Source: Pyxicephalus adspersus
Taxonomy: Eukaryota; Chordata; Amphibia; Anura; Pyxicephalidae
Reading direction: 5' to 3'
Assembly: GCF_032062135.1 (NCBI RefSeq)
Contig: NC_092864.1
Location: forward strand, 22,051,627-22,115,626
DNA length: 64,000 nucleotides
In this document: positions 13,501-25,616 of the stretch, in pieces
How the letters are laid out: each line of letters begins with the position of its first letter
Position numbering within the stretch: position 1 is the stretch's first letter
Position numbers and translations under genes: made by a program
The notes under the pieces: model-generated
What the model was told of the DNA's origin: nothing
The model's input: only the letters and a program-made list of their open reading frames with translations
The model's database searches: none

Positions 13501-14965
13501 CCTGGAGGTGCACATTCGGCAGTCTTACCTGGGCTAGGACAAAATGGTCTCTCCAAATATGTAGACTGAAATAAAAATTCTTTTAGACAAATATTGCTGC
13601 CAAATGTAATAATTTTCAAGGCTTGTCTGTTCACTAAAATAACGCCTTTATGTACATAGTATGTTTTTTATGAATCTGTCTTTGCTGCTCCTTCAGCCTG
13701 GTCAATAAAATATGTACATAATATGTTACATAATATAATAAGTGCTTTTTACTGTAGTGTATTTTACATGGAAACTCAAGAACATAATGAATTCTCTAAT
13801 GAATGCTATAAGACGTTGTGGTAAAATGACCACTTACTTCTTCGTTGTCTCCATTTGATTTGGCAAGTAAAAGTATTTGTGCACTAAAGTAAACTTAGTT
13901 ACAGTAACTACAAGTTTGTTATTCTATGATTCTAAATGTATTTCCTAAGTTAAAAATAATCCAAAAAAAAAGTCCCTGCAGATTTCCTTGGATGCCCAAT
14001 TCAGCAATCAGTTGATGGCCTTATGACTAATATCAAACTTATCTTGGAAAATTTGGAAACATTGAGCAATCCCTTTTGTTTTTAATATTATGAACCCACC
14101 CTTCCTTAATCCATTTTCCTATAGATACAACACTTGCACAATTAGCCAAACTATTTATACTGTGGTGAAACAGGCTAAGAAAATACTCTGGGTGGTTGTA
14201 TTATGATTCATGGCTGCATAGCCATTTACTTTCCTAGTTACAAGCTAACTTCTTTTTTACACATCACATGTTCTTGTTTTGTCAGACCTACTATGGAGAA
14301 TTGACTTTAAATTTAACAGTATACCTTTACAGGGAAGGGCTGTCCATGGCCACAGTTTTACTGGACCTAATGGTAAATCTAGTCCTGTTGATATTTATTA
14401 AAATTACTATATTAGGCAGGACCCCACGGTCCTTTTCTCTATTTACTTGTATTGCGGCCATTCACCATCAGGTCGAATCCATGAGTGATGTTGGACAACC
14501 ACTGTATGTATGTCAGGTTCTTGCCCGAGAAGAGCCTGACCATTCATAGGTGAGAATCATCTGACTTGCATAGACAGCCTTAGTTCCAGGAGAGAAAAAC
14601 AGTCAAGGAAAGGGATAAACATTGTTGCTTCTAGAGACTATAGAGAAAGATAAGTGTTTTCTGATGACCTTTGCGGGTATGTCACTGAGCTCTGTACTGG
14701 GGTCTAATCTGGGAGTCTTTTACTGCCAATGGATGTGCAATATTAATCATTTTGCACAGTTTTCCAGTGACAGACCCGTACTGCAGACACCTAGTGCAGA
14801 CCACAGTTCCAGATTCCAGTAAAAAATGACACGTCCCAGCAATATCAGTGACCAATATTATGTTTAGGGGCTTTACAATTCAACATTACAGAAATCGTTT
14901 GCCCATTCCTAGTGCAGTCTACAGGGTCTTCCTAGTGAGGTCTGTTACAGAAGTCTGCACTGGGG
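13501..14965. other. Intergenic, no gene recognised
   Basis: AT-rich. A fragment at 14460-14580 ending gaatcatctgacttgcatag shares its right end with repeat family C at 34214-34572 and 61315-61680. Otherwise nothing is identifiable. Confidence 0.45.
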
Positions 14966-15086
14966 TCTGTCACTAAGGTCTGTACTGAGGGAGTCTGTAA
15001 CTAAGGTCTGTACTGAGGGGGTCTGTAACTAAGGTCTGTACTGAGGGGGTCTGTATCTAAGGTCTGTACTGAGGGGGTCTGTAACT
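14966..15086 (+). repeat. 28-bp tandem repeat, about 4.3 copies
   Basis: Units beginning tctgtaactaaggtctgtac start at 14966, 14994, 15022, 15050 and 15078, an exact 28-base period with few substitutions. Confidence 0.9.
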
Positions 15087-15299
15087 AGGCAAATGTATTT
15101 GTTTTGGCTTGCAATACCATTTGTGTGCAGATGCAACACAAATATTCCTGTCCATCCCTGACTTGGCTCCCTCTGTCCTAGATACATTTTCATGCTGCCC
15201 ATGAACTTTCGCATCATGTTTCTTCCCCAACCTTCAAAATCTCCCACTGAAATCTTCCTGTCTGGTAATAACTGGGTTGTTTAGCCCACTTCAAAGGCA

Positions 15300-15506
15300 T
15301 GCTGTCTTTTTTGGACACAATCCACCCACTCTCCTATCACAGGCTCAGATTTGTGATGGGAGAGGGGTGGGTTCTGGCATCATGACATCACTAAAGGGTA
15401 GGTTTCTTCCCCTTTGAGTGACACCCAGCTCCCTGCACATGCGTCCCTGCGTCCAGTAAATTTAGTGGTAAATCAGTCCCAAATGGTTTGTTACCACTGC
15501 CCTAGA
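15300..15506 (-). mobile_element. Truncated hAT-like MITE family D copy
   Basis: Shares ctggcatcatgacatcact, ttcccctttgagtgacac and ccctgcacatgcg with the copies at 29839-30150 (same orientation) and 20850-21122 (inverted). The right end is ACCACTG; the left end is missing. Confidence 0.6.
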
Positions 15507-15748
15507 TGGCCTTTCCACTTCTCCACTTAGTTATTAATGGCTTTCTCACTCATTACCTCTTCCCATGCACAGCTCCAAAACTTCTCTAAAGCGGCCACCA
15601 CACTCTGAAACCACCTTCCCCACCCAATGCCCTAATAGCCAACTTTTTAAACTTGCCTCCTTAAGTGGATCTGTCCACTAACCACCTTTTATAGTTATGG
15701 AAACCATTCCCAAGAAATACAAACTTTTGTTGTTCACTATTCTATAGA

Positions 15749-15750
<2 letters not shown>

Positions 15751-15789
<39 letters not shown>
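15751..15789 (+). repeat. (CT)n microsatellite
   Basis: An uninterrupted 39-base CT run. Confidence 0.98.
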
Positions 15790-15790
<1 letters not shown>

Positions 15791-16721
15791 AAACCCATGA
15801 CAGACTTGTGTGTTAGAAATCACGGACATAATTGTGTCTCTTTGTAGACATTTATGAATATTCAACTAACAATAGAAGTTTAAGAAGTAATGAAACCTTA
15901 GACTCATTTCTATTAAAGTTATTTTTAGAACTTGAGTGTTGTGCTATTCATTCATGAAGTAATTTTTTCCATCTTCTATAACCTGTGCAAACTGACACTC
16001 CACACTTCAGCCACTTTCTTATGTACATTAAACTCTACCCGAAACTCTAAACTGGAGTGCTTTGCTACCCTCAAACCCTAGGACCCTGTGATATGCAAAT
16101 AGAAGTAACCAACTACAATTGGCTGATCATTCTTTTGACCTTAATACCCAGCTGTGGCAGGGGTTGTTTTATAGTCAGCAGCCAGAAACAATGCAATCTA
16201 TGCTATGCTGTCACAATTAAAAAGAAACAATCATTTTTTTATTTAGGCAAGAAGATTGTTCTGACTTATTAGTGAAATGTGAAAGGTGTAGCAGTGCAGT
16301 AATGAGCATACGTGCTTCTTCTCAGCATGTAAAATAATTGACTCTTGTGCTATTTCTTTCTCTCACTCTTAGCTTTGCTTTATAAGGACTTTATTTCTGG
16401 ATGACACTAAACATATCCCCCCCAAAAAAAAAAATTCATTGAAATACACAGGGTGTTTGTATATACTATGCCCTATCCTTCTGTCTCTCTGCCACTTTCC
16501 ACCCTATACTTGCTGGCAACTCCTAGCTGTTAAAATGACAGCAGGGAATTTCTGGGTAAATATAGCAGCTATAGAAGTCAAAAATGGACTGCTTGCTTTA
16601 AAGTTTGTAAACACTGTTCAGACACTGATCATTGTTCATTTTGTAACTTCCTTGTTTTATTCATTTTCAAGTCAATGGGGTGAGATTAGATCTGCATATG
16701 ATCAGTTACGACAATCCAACC
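15790..16721. other. Intergenic, no gene recognised
   Basis: AT-rich, with no recognisable coding or repeat signal. Confidence 0.5.
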
Positions 16722-16992
16722 CAGTGTTTCTCAACCAGGGTTCATCCAGGGGTTGTTAGGGGTTTCTTAAGCAATGAGCAATTTGTGCCTCTGGGGTTTA
16801 AGTGACACCAATGATCATTTTGGCTATCTGTAAGGGTAATATTCTTCCCAATGGCCAGCAATGTAAGAGACATGTTTTCACACTGACCACCACTTTAATG
16901 TACTGTGAGCTGTGGATATAGTAATTATAGAAGGGGTTCCCTAAAAGTTTTTCTTCTAAGAGTCCCTGTGTTAAAGAGGTCAAGAAACACTG
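16722..16992. mobile_element. hAT-like MITE with near-perfect 8-bp target duplication
   Basis: Inverted termini CAGTGTTTCTCAACC and GGTCAAGAAACACTG. The flanks atccaacc (16714-16721) and atctaacc (16993-17000) match at seven of eight bases. An 8-bp duplication and CAGNG ends are hAT signatures. Non-coding, 271 bp. Confidence 0.8.
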
Positions 16993-18026
16993 ATCTAACC
17001 TGTACACCTGTACAATATATAAACAAAATGTATTTCTATTCACCTCCCCTTATCAACACTTAGTTTACCATTATCAGTCTTAAATGAACCCCCTTCCCTG
17101 GTTTTCCATTTTTACTTTACTTTGATATTTGAACTTTTTTATTCTTTCATTTTGTTTGCAAATTTCTATAATTTAGTATTAGATTAAAAAATATATATAT
17201 TTTTTTTTTTAAAGAAAGCATTTACCTAATTTTATTTTGTAAATAACTTTGTAATTCTTCGTTCAAGAATTTTTGTGTCCTTTAAATTACTGTCATTTTG
17301 GTGATATATATTTCATCATTATATTTACAATAACCTAAATGATTGAGTTTATAAAAAAATATAAAAGCAATATAAAATAATTTTTGCACAACGGTATTAC
17401 CAAAAGAAATTCATATTTGTCCATTCAAATATTTAATATTAATTCAAATTACATTTAAATCACTGAATAAAAAGGCCCACCAATAAAAGCACAACAATAA
17501 ACATTTCTGTGGTCCATATTAGGTGCACAGGTGTGAAGGTTATTAGGTTTAGTAGTTACATTATTTTGTGTTTTTAACATACACCTGTGTATTCTAATGC
17601 AGAATTGTGTCAATTTGTTGACTTCTCATATATTATTTTTAATGTATGTACAGTCAGTGCCATGTGAAAATTACACCATATAATAAAGTACTAAATGTAG
17701 AATACCTAGACATGTCTTAATTGCATATGATATGCTATATGAGTACTTTGTCATCTATGCAGGAATGATGGAAAGTCTCCAATATTAAATGCCTAATAAA
17801 CCTCAGTCACAAACTTCTTTTTATAAATTAGGAATTAGTAAGTCTGGCAGTTTTGTAACAGAAATTAATTAAAACATAAAGGTAATTATGTGCATACGTT
17901 TACATTCACACTTTTTGTCTCTATCTTGGTAACATCTATGGGTAAAACCAGGCAGCCGACTTTTAGTCTAAAATAACTGATAATACCAAAGAGTTGGCTG
18001 CATGTAGTTTAACAATATTAAAAATA
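16993..18026. other. Intergenic, very AT-rich
   Basis: Long A/T runs and no open frame or repeat I recognise. Confidence 0.5.
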
Positions 18027-18030
18027 TCTC

Positions 18031-18080
<50 letters not shown>

Positions 18081-18084
18081 CCTG

Positions 18085-18141
<57 letters not shown>

Positions 18142-18144
18142 ATA
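18027..18144 (+). repeat. (CTAT)n microsatellite
   Basis: About 28 CTAT tetranucleotides with one CCTG interruption near 18081. The short open frame across it (Leu/Ser/Ile/Tyr repeats) is spurious. Confidence 0.97.
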
Positions 18145-18674
18145 TTCCAATCCTAGCTAACAAAATGCACCTTTCTGTTCATTACTTCTAGAATCAGACC
18201 TCCTCCAAGCTCATCCAAGGGACCTGCACAGAGTTCTTCAAACACAGTAAAATAGTTTTTATAAGTCCTTTAAACAACCAGCAGTGTACAAATATATTCT
18301 ATGTCCCAAAAATGGCTCCTTTTACCTGCAGGCTTGAAGAGGGGCATATTTTGGATGTAAACACCATTGATGTCCAGGGGGACTTATTTTACATGTTGAC
18401 CATTTGCAGAGCTAATAGGCAAACCAATGTCAAACTTAAGTCCTGGAAAGCCGGACTTTGGGAACATGTATGAATCCCAAAATAAAAGATATATTATCTT
18501 TGCCTTCACAGGGTTATTAGCTCTCCCTAACTGCACCAACACATTGACAAAGTGTACATTGTGTGTCTACCCATTGATAAATTAGGATATTGTGTTACCT
18601 AATCCGTCAAATGAATAGCTTTTGTGATTGAGCTTGCCAAAGTTAATGTCCCGCAATATAGGTTGTTCATCATT

Positions 18675-18991
18675 GGGCCTGATTTATAAAAACCATCTTA
18701 GACTGGACAAGATAGACTGTCATGGGAAAACCTGTGTGATCCAGCAAACCTGGAATAGATTTCTTGCAAATCATTTACAATCATTTGACAAATGTTTTCA
18801 ATCCTAGACCAGATCCATTTAAGGTTTGCTGAATCAGCAAGTTTCACCCATAATAGGTTATCCTCGAGTCTTGGAGAGCTTTCATAAATCAAAGCCTTGG
18901 AGAGATTAAAGCTCTTCAAGGCTGGATCACCCAGGTTTACTGATGAAAGTGTATCCTCTTCAGCCTTGGAGAGCTTTAATAAATCAGGGCC
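18675..18991. mobile_element. Palindromic MITE family B, two joined copies
   Basis: A first copy starts gggcctgatttataaa (18675) and reaches a right end near 18893 (cttggagagctttcataaat). A second, internally deleted copy follows at once and ends agctttaataaatcagggcc (18991). The arrangement suggests a dimer or an insertion next to an older copy. Confidence 0.7.
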
Positions 18992-19164
18992 ATTGTCTCT
19001 GAAGATAAACCTGCAAAATTTTCATCCATTTCCAGAACTTTGTGAAACACTTGTTTTTTTCAAGACCCCACCGTGGTTCCTTTTTTATGGATTCTACGTT
19101 TTTATTGTATTCTAAATGATGGCTCTAGTATATATCGGTAACACATATGCATGTTGATACTTAA

Positions 19165-19262
19165 TATTATTATTATAAAACAGTATTTATATAGCACCAA
19201 CATATTATGCAGCACTGTACATTAAATAGGGGTTGCATATGACAAACAGATACAGACAATGA
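19165..19262 (-). repeat. tRNA-derived SINE, 3' tail fragment
   Basis: On the minus strand, gcagcactgtacattaaat lies beside the tail motif gtgctatataaatactg and a TAA-rich end, the 3' part of the SINE seen complete at 37262-37583. Confidence 0.6.
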
Positions 19263-19945
19263 CACAGGAGGAGGAAGTACGCTGCCCAGAAGAGCTAGTG
19301 GGGGATGGTATCAGTTTGGAATTGTTTGGAGATGCCACTATGCTTTCCTATTAAAATAGAAGTCTAATTATAGAAAGAAGGCAAGATATGGAAGTAATGA
19401 CTTCTATACCTTAGGCAACACCTCATGCCAAATTATTATAATGTGGTCAATTAATTGCACCCTCAGGTACACACATTTAGATGAATCATCTTCTCATCTC
19501 ACGTGAAATAGGACAATTGCTTGCTGGTAGAGCCACTTATGCAAATAATGAGTCTTAACCAACATCAATGCAAAGCATTTGTATAGAATGTTGGTAAACA
19601 TCAGTGTAAAGCCATTTGGCAATTTCTATCCTAACAAAAGCCTATTGATCACTGCAGCCTATGAAACTTCCAAAGCCAAGCTTTGATACAAAAAGCAAAT
19701 CAAGATATATTGGCATACAGCAACAAGTATAACAACTTAGACCAAGGGCAAAGTGTTGTTTCAGTGGTATTTTGAGCCTTCTGCATTCTGTATCAAACTG
19801 AAAAAGTGTGAGAAAAAGAAAGTACATCCTCTTTCAATCCTAAGGTTTTGAATATTAGGGCATAATAAAATCACAGGGTCCTCTGCTTAAAAATTAGGTA
19901 ATTAAAAACCTCAGATAAACAGAAACATAAGACCATAAAAATATG

Positions 19946-20240
19946 AATACCTAGTATTTATATAGTGCAGGCAGATTACACAGTGCTTTGCAAGTCCATA
20001 GTCATCTCGCTAACTGTCCCTCGTGGGTGCTCACAATCTGCCTGATTTATGAAAGCCTATGTTGAGGGAAAGCCAAATAACCTAACTGCATGTTTTGTTT
20101 TTGGGAGATGTGGAAGGAAACTGGAGTGCCTAGAGGAATGTACAAACTCCTTGCGGATAGTGTCTTTGCCCAGATTTGAACCTATTATCTAGTGCTGCAA
20201 AGGCAAGAGTGCTAGCCACCAAGCCAACCATGCTGCCCAT
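19946..20240 (-). repeat. tRNA-derived SINE, near full length
   Basis: On the minus strand the order is gtgctagcc...tgctggcac-type head, box-B-like GGTTCAAAT, ctatccgcaaggagtttgta, tttccttccacatctccc, then gtgagcacccacgagggaca and a tatataaatact tail. This matches the element at 37262-37583, diverged. Confidence 0.7.
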
Positions 20241-20254
20241 AATATGCCATGTCA

Positions 20255-21290
20255 TTATTTATTCACCCAAGACAGTCAAAATGCAGAACAGTATGTGAAA
20301 AATAAGTACACCCTTACCACTTCCAAGGAAATTTGGAGTCTAGGTAACAGCCAGGTGCTACTAATCTAATAAACTTGATTAGGTGATGATTACCAGTTTT
20401 GACCGCCTCTATAAAAGTAGTTTTTGCTACGCTGATTATTCAGGTGTGTGTTAACACAATGCCAAGGAGCAAAGACAACTGCATTATTCTGAGAGCAATT
20501 GTTGCTGCCCAGCAGTCTGGAAAGGATCATTCATTCTTCAAGGAAAATATATTCACAAGTGGAAAACATTCAAGACAGATGCTAATCTTCTCAAGAGTGG
20601 ATGTTCCAGCAAATCTACCCCAAGATCAGCAATGCTCAACACGGTTACAAAAATTCAGGAGACACATATCAGACTCTACAGGTCTCAGTTAGCATTTTAA
20701 ATAGTAAAGTTCATGACAGTACAATTAGAAAAACACTAAATAGGCATCTTTTTCTATGGCAGGAGAAAATCTCTTATCTCTAACAAGAACATGGCTACAG
20801 AACTAAATCCGAACAAACCACAGGACTTCTGCAACAACGGCCTTTGGACCAGTAGTCGCCAACCTTTTTGGACCTACGGTCCACTAAATTATCCAGCTAC
20901 GGACCACACATACGTGGGGAGCCAGGTGTCACTCAAAAGGGAAGAAACTTCCCCTATAGTGATGTCATGATGCCAGAACCTGCCCACTCTGTCCAAAGAC
21001 AGAACCCACCCACTGCCCTGAGCCTGCGATCTGTACGGGGGACATGGTCCGCAGCTCTGGCCAGTGCGCACCCCCAGCGGGGTCCTTCTCCTGACCCGGA
21101 GACCACCAGTTGGCAACCGCTGCTTTGGACAGACTTAAGAGGGGATGTTTGGCCATAATGCACATCATGATATTTGGTGAAAACCAAACACTGCATAATA
21201 ACACAAACACCTTGTACCAAATGTCAAGCACGATGGTGGAAGGGTGATGATTGGAGCTTGGCTTCCAGTCATTGGCCCTGGTTTATCAAG
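20255..21290 (+). pseudogene. Tc1/mariner transposase pseudogene, interrupted
   Basis: A start-like ATG at 20460 opens MPRSKDNCIILRAIVAAQQS, the helix-turn-helix N terminus of Tc1-like transposases. Downstream frameshifted blocks encode kin of the motifs KVHDSTIRK, LNKPQDF and LWTD, and after an inserted element (20850-21122) GHNA, KPNT and TVKHGG. The sequence is lost after about 21290, before the end of the catalytic domain. Indels and stops make it inactive. It is the reading-frame remnant of a DNA transposon, not a host gene. Confidence 0.85.
20850..21122 (+). mobile_element. hAT-like MITE family D inside a Tc1 pseudogene, perfect 8-bp duplication
   Basis: Starts CAGTAGTCGCCAACC and ends GTTGGCAACCGCTG. 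Flanked on both sides by CTTTGGAC (20842-20849 and 21123-21130), an exact 8-bp duplication. The duplicated octamer is part of the transposase sequence, which resumes immediately after the element. GC-rich, 273 bp. Confidence 0.92.
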
Positions 21291-22274
21291 CAAATGCACG
21301 TAAGCCCTCTGTGCGTCTATACACGCCGCATAGGCATATTTCCTCAAGTGGGAGTCGGAGCCGGAGCCAAGTGCAAATATTCTTTGCAAAGTGAATTTTT
21401 TTTTACCACATTCACATAGCTAAGTGAGCATTTCTCAGCAGACTAATAATTCAGTTTGCTAGGTGAACAGCCCAAACTCCCTATTAATTAAAACCCAATG
21501 TCTAGTTGGATTTACTGTGTATGTCTATAATGTGACCAAAAGAGAAAGTGAGTGCAAAGTTGTCACTTGAACAGAAGGTGAGTGGAATTCTTCCAGTGGG
21601 ACACATATTGCAGGGAAAACTGTCTGCTTGGGTAATTCCTTTCAATTCTTTTAGCTTCCTGTTGCATCTCCAGAACAGGAAGTAAAGGAAAATCCCAGTC
21701 AGTAAAAAAGAATCTGACATTAGTTTAACTCTTTTCTATTGTTTAGTAATTCAAGAAGTACATTTTTGGCTTTTCATACTTCCCCATACCTAAACCTACA
21801 TATCTCCAGTACATTGGATTTGGGTAAAGAAGGCAATAACACATTCATTAACTTACATTCAGTACATTGCCTGTGAAAACTACTGCAAACTTTTTTTTTT
21901 ATCTTACTGGCTGCCCTAACACATGTTAGAAATGTGCACAAAAGGTGAATGTCCCTTTATTGCTCCATCCGCAGATTATTTTAAAAAGAACCTGTGCCAG
22001 CTTCTTTGTCTTTGACCCATTGTTTTCTACAATACCTTAAAACAAATAATATGTTGCTGTGAAAAGAAATCCCAAACTAGTGGTTAGTGTTTTTCCATTA
22101 ATACAATTATTTCACACAGTGTATTGTTTATTGTTGTTTAACCATTTATTAGGACATGGTAAATATCCCCTTCAACTGTGGATAATTTATCTTACCCCAT
22201 ATTTATGATTACATAAAGATATACGCACAAAGAATAAGCAGTCATGCTCTATATTTATTCCTTTATGTACATTA
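21291..22274. other. Intergenic, no gene recognised
   Basis: Unclassified AT-rich DNA after the Tc1 remnant. No coding similarity is seen. Confidence 0.5.
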
Positions 22275-22500
22275 TTATTATGTTTATATAGCACTAATAT
22301 ATTACTAAGCACTTTACATCATCCATAAGTCATGTCACTACCTGTCCCTTAAAGGAGCTCACAACTGAATGTTTATAATATGGTCTAATGTCAATTCATT
22401 AGGGAGGAGGGGGTACCAATAAACCTACTAGTATGTTTTGGGGAAAATCAAAGACCTCAGAGAAAACCCACAAAAACTCAAAGAGAATATAACCAGCCAC
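22275..22500 (-). repeat. tRNA-derived SINE, 3' two thirds
   Basis: The plus strand shows the reverse of the SINE tail (tttatatagcactaatatat), then gcactttacat, cctgtcccttaaaggagctc and a diverged cctcagagaaaac stretch, in the order of the full element at 37262-37583. Confidence 0.6.
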
Positions 22501-22699
22501 TTTATTTAGTGCACTTTCCTAGTAGTTGGTTGGACCTCATTTTACCTTTTTAAAGCGCTGTAATTTATTGTGGCATAGATTTACTAAGGCACTGGAAACA
22601 TTTCTTGGGGTCTATATTAACATGATAGCATCACTCAGTTGCTGCAGATTTACCAATTACACATCCATGATGTAAATCTTCTGTTATATTATATACCAA

Positions 22700-23490
22700 A
22701 GCTTCTATTGGATTGGGATTGTGGAGACCATTTGAGTGCAATGAACTCATCCTCATGTTCAAGAAACCATTTTGAGATGATGGAGGGTTATCCCGCTAGA
22801 AGTAGCTATTAAAAGATGGGTACACTACGCTCATAAATAGAAGAACATGGTCAGCAACAATACTCGGGTAGGTTGTGGCATTTAAACAAAGCTTTAGTAG
22901 TACTAAGGGGCCCAAAGTGTACCAACGAAAAAAAACCCACACCACCACCGCCTGAACCAATGACATAAGGCAGGATGGATCTAGAATTGACCCCAACTTC
23001 TGGCCCCACTATCTGAATGTCACAGCACACTTCTGGTGCCTGTTCGTAGCTAACAAGTGTGCCACCCATTGTGCTCTCCTGTTGCTGTATCCCATCTGCC
23101 TTAAGGTGTTGTGTGTTCAGAAATGCTCTTCTGCATACTCAGTTGTAACAAGTGCCTATGTGAGTTGTTGCCTTACTATCGGTTCAAACAAGTCTGCCCA
23201 TTCTCCTCTGACCTCTGGCATCAACAAGTATTTTACTCCAAGAGAACTGAAGCTCATTGGATATTTTTTTCCTTCTCAGGCCATTCTCTGTAAACCCTAG
23301 AGATGGTTGTGCATGACAATCCCAGCAGATCAGCAGTTTCTGAAATACTCATACCAGCCTGTCTGGTACCAACAACTATGCCATGTTTACAGTCATTACA
23401 AAGTTGCCGCCATGTGATTGGCTGATCAGATATTCGCATTACCAAACAGTTGAACAGGTGCAATAAATAAACTAATAGTGACTGGTGTAT
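22700..23490 (-). pseudogene. Tc1-like transposase pseudogene (main body)
   Basis: The minus-strand N-terminal part encodes GIVVGTRQAGMSISETADLL and TTISRVYREW, the paired-like DNA-binding domain of a second Tc1 family, then a stop after EKEKNIQ. Degenerate blocks continue to about 22700, where the frame is cut off before the C-terminal end. A diverged terminal sequence (aactaatagtgactggtgta) lies at about 23470-23490. Broken by several indels. Confidence 0.85.
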
Positions 23491-23554
23491 AAAACTCAGA
23501 TTGAGAATGCAACAAAACAAAAGTACAAGCTCCCATGAAAGCCATTGTGCCACC

Positions 23555-23690
23555 ATGCATATTTATCTGTACATCATGGACATGCAGCCAACAAATCTGC
23601 AGCAATTGTTATGCTATTATGTCAATATGGACAGCAATTCCTGAGGAATGTTTCCAGTACCTTGTATCTATGCTACAATGCTTTTACCAT
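23555..23690 (+). pseudogene. Displaced, inverted Tc1 transposase C-terminal fragment
   Basis: The block catcatggacatgcagccaa, caaatctgcagcaattg, tgtcaatatgga, aggaatgtttccag is the 3' end of the Tc1 coding region, but on the plus strand, opposite to the neighbouring body at 22700-23490. It begins roughly where that body breaks off. Confidence 0.75.
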
Positions 23691-24940
23691 TCTTTATCTT
23701 GCTTGTAACACAACACAGATCATTGCTGTCATTGGTTTCCTTCAATAAACTTGTTTTAATTCTTTCTTTTTGTTTCAACAGGTAATCTTTATCTTCAACA
23801 CGTAATCCTTGGCTACAACTTATCCACTGTATGATGAGGGATCCATGGTTGGTTTGCTGGACATCAAACATGGTTGAATGTGTTCACCTCCATTCCACAG
23901 TTGAGAAGAGGAGAGTATTATATACCAGAAAGAGTACCTGTGTCTGCTTCATCTCCCAACATGTGCCAAAGACACAGCATTGCTGGAAAGATCATCAGCT
24001 ATTTTCTAAATATATAGTAGGGGACAATTATCAATTCTTTAACACGAGGATAATGCTAAACAAGAACAGTAAGACGGTTCATACAACAGCAGTATACTAC
24101 CACCAACTGCCTGTACAAATAGCACATACCCAACCAGGCAGCTAGCAGGACTGGCTGGAGGCACCCTGGAACCACTTTTCCATTGTCTATGTGAACTAAG
24201 CCTAAGGGCAGATTTAGATCTGCCTATAAATCATGCAGTCCCATGCAGAACCACACAACTGGCACCTTGCCAGTCTCTTGAACACTCGCACTGCAGCGCT
24301 GGTCTTAAAGAACCACTACTGGTACCTCTCACTGCCACTCATGTAGCATCTCCCAAGAGGTAGCGGTTCCTGGCGTGAGGAATCGGTAAACGTACTGAAA
24401 CCTCACCACAAATGTGAACCTAGTCTTAGAGAAGAATCATGTGCCGCCTACAGTAATAAAATAGTTTTATTATTCACTTCAATTATCCAAACACATGTTA
24501 AGTGAATTCTTGTTAACTTGTTTCATCTACATGTTACTGGGTATTGAAAGTGAACAGGAATGCGTGTCTCACACTTTAGCATAACTTAAGTAAATAAACG
24601 CACAGTTTATTGAATGAGCATTCTAAACTCCTTTAGCATTTATTTATGGTGTTACATAGATTTTTGAGGAAATTTGTTGATGGTGTTAATGAGGGAACTT
24701 ATTAATGGTGTCATCTTTACTAATTAGTTTGATATATATTTGGATAATTAGGTTAAGTTGAAAAAATAACATACTATACTGAATATATGATGCACTTTGG
24801 GATGTAAATCAACATCACTTAATAAAATAAAAAATATATATTTTATATGATAATCACAGTTTGGAAAATGGATACACACGGAGAGTTGTGTTTAAAGTGA
24901 ATATGTTTGCTTTTCAGATGTGAAATTAATGTGGAATATA
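23691..24940. other. Intergenic, no gene recognised
   Basis: A 104-codon open frame (23831-24145) shows no domain I recognise. The rest is AT-rich. Confidence 0.45.
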
Positions 24941-24942
24941 CA

Positions 24943-25310
24943 AGGGAGTGCTGAGAAGTTCCTGGCTTTGCCCCCTTCCAGATGAAATACACGGGTCGTC
25001 ATTAAGTTTTTGTTTCTCCAGGAAAGGGAAGGACATTTACCCCCAGTGTTTGTGACATCTCAGTGTGAATGTCCTTTGCTGACTTTCCCTGGAGAAATAA
25101 AAACTTCATGATGGCCCGTCACACCAACGACATGAAACTTGCTTATGCCTCTGCCATCTCAGCTTCTCACTAAAAGAAAAAACGGTTTTAAGAATTGCAA
25201 AGCCCTGATATTTGCACAGTTACATACTAAGATATTTGGCTGTCATATGCCCCCACACTCATTTTTCGATTTCATCTGGAAGGGGGCAAAGCCAGGAACT
25301 TCTCAGCACC
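24943..25310. mobile_element. Element with about 40-bp terminal inverted repeats (mariner-like style)
   Basis: The left arm gtgctgagaagttcctggct continues tttgcccccttccagatgaaat. The right arm is its inverted copy at about 25268-25309. The body is short and non-coding. A second foldback lies inside it. Confidence 0.75.
24990..25120. repeat. Foldback nested inside the 24943-25310 element
   Basis: Left arm acgggtcgtcattaagtttt and right arm aaacttcatgatggcccgt are inverted and pair inward through tgtttctccagg / ctggagaaata and ggacattt / aatgtcc. Confidence 0.8.
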
Positions 25311-25507
25311 GCCTCACACATGACAGATTTGATATACATAATATATATGATATAAGAAGTGACTATGCTGCTCATTTGTTCAAGAAACATCATTCCCCCA
25401 TGAAATTCAATAGGCATATTGAAACTTTCTAAACACAGTTTGGTGGATAACAAACCATGAGGTTTTTTCATCTCCAATGGTTGTGGCCTTACCTGGCTCG
25501 GCTTTTA

Positions 25508-25616
25508 NNNNNNNNNNNNNNNNNNNNNNNNNNNNNNNNNNNNNNNNNNNNNNNNNNNNNNNNNNNNNNNNNNNNNNNNNNNNNNNNNNNNNNNNNNNNN
25601 NNNNNNNNNNNNNNNN
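25508..25616. other. Assembly gap (109 N)
   Basis: A run of undetermined bases. Open frames reported through it are meaningless. Confidence 1.

Noticed and set aside
16439..16759. 106-codon plus-strand open frame
   Set aside because: No domain recognised. Its 3' part runs into the hAT element starting at 16722.
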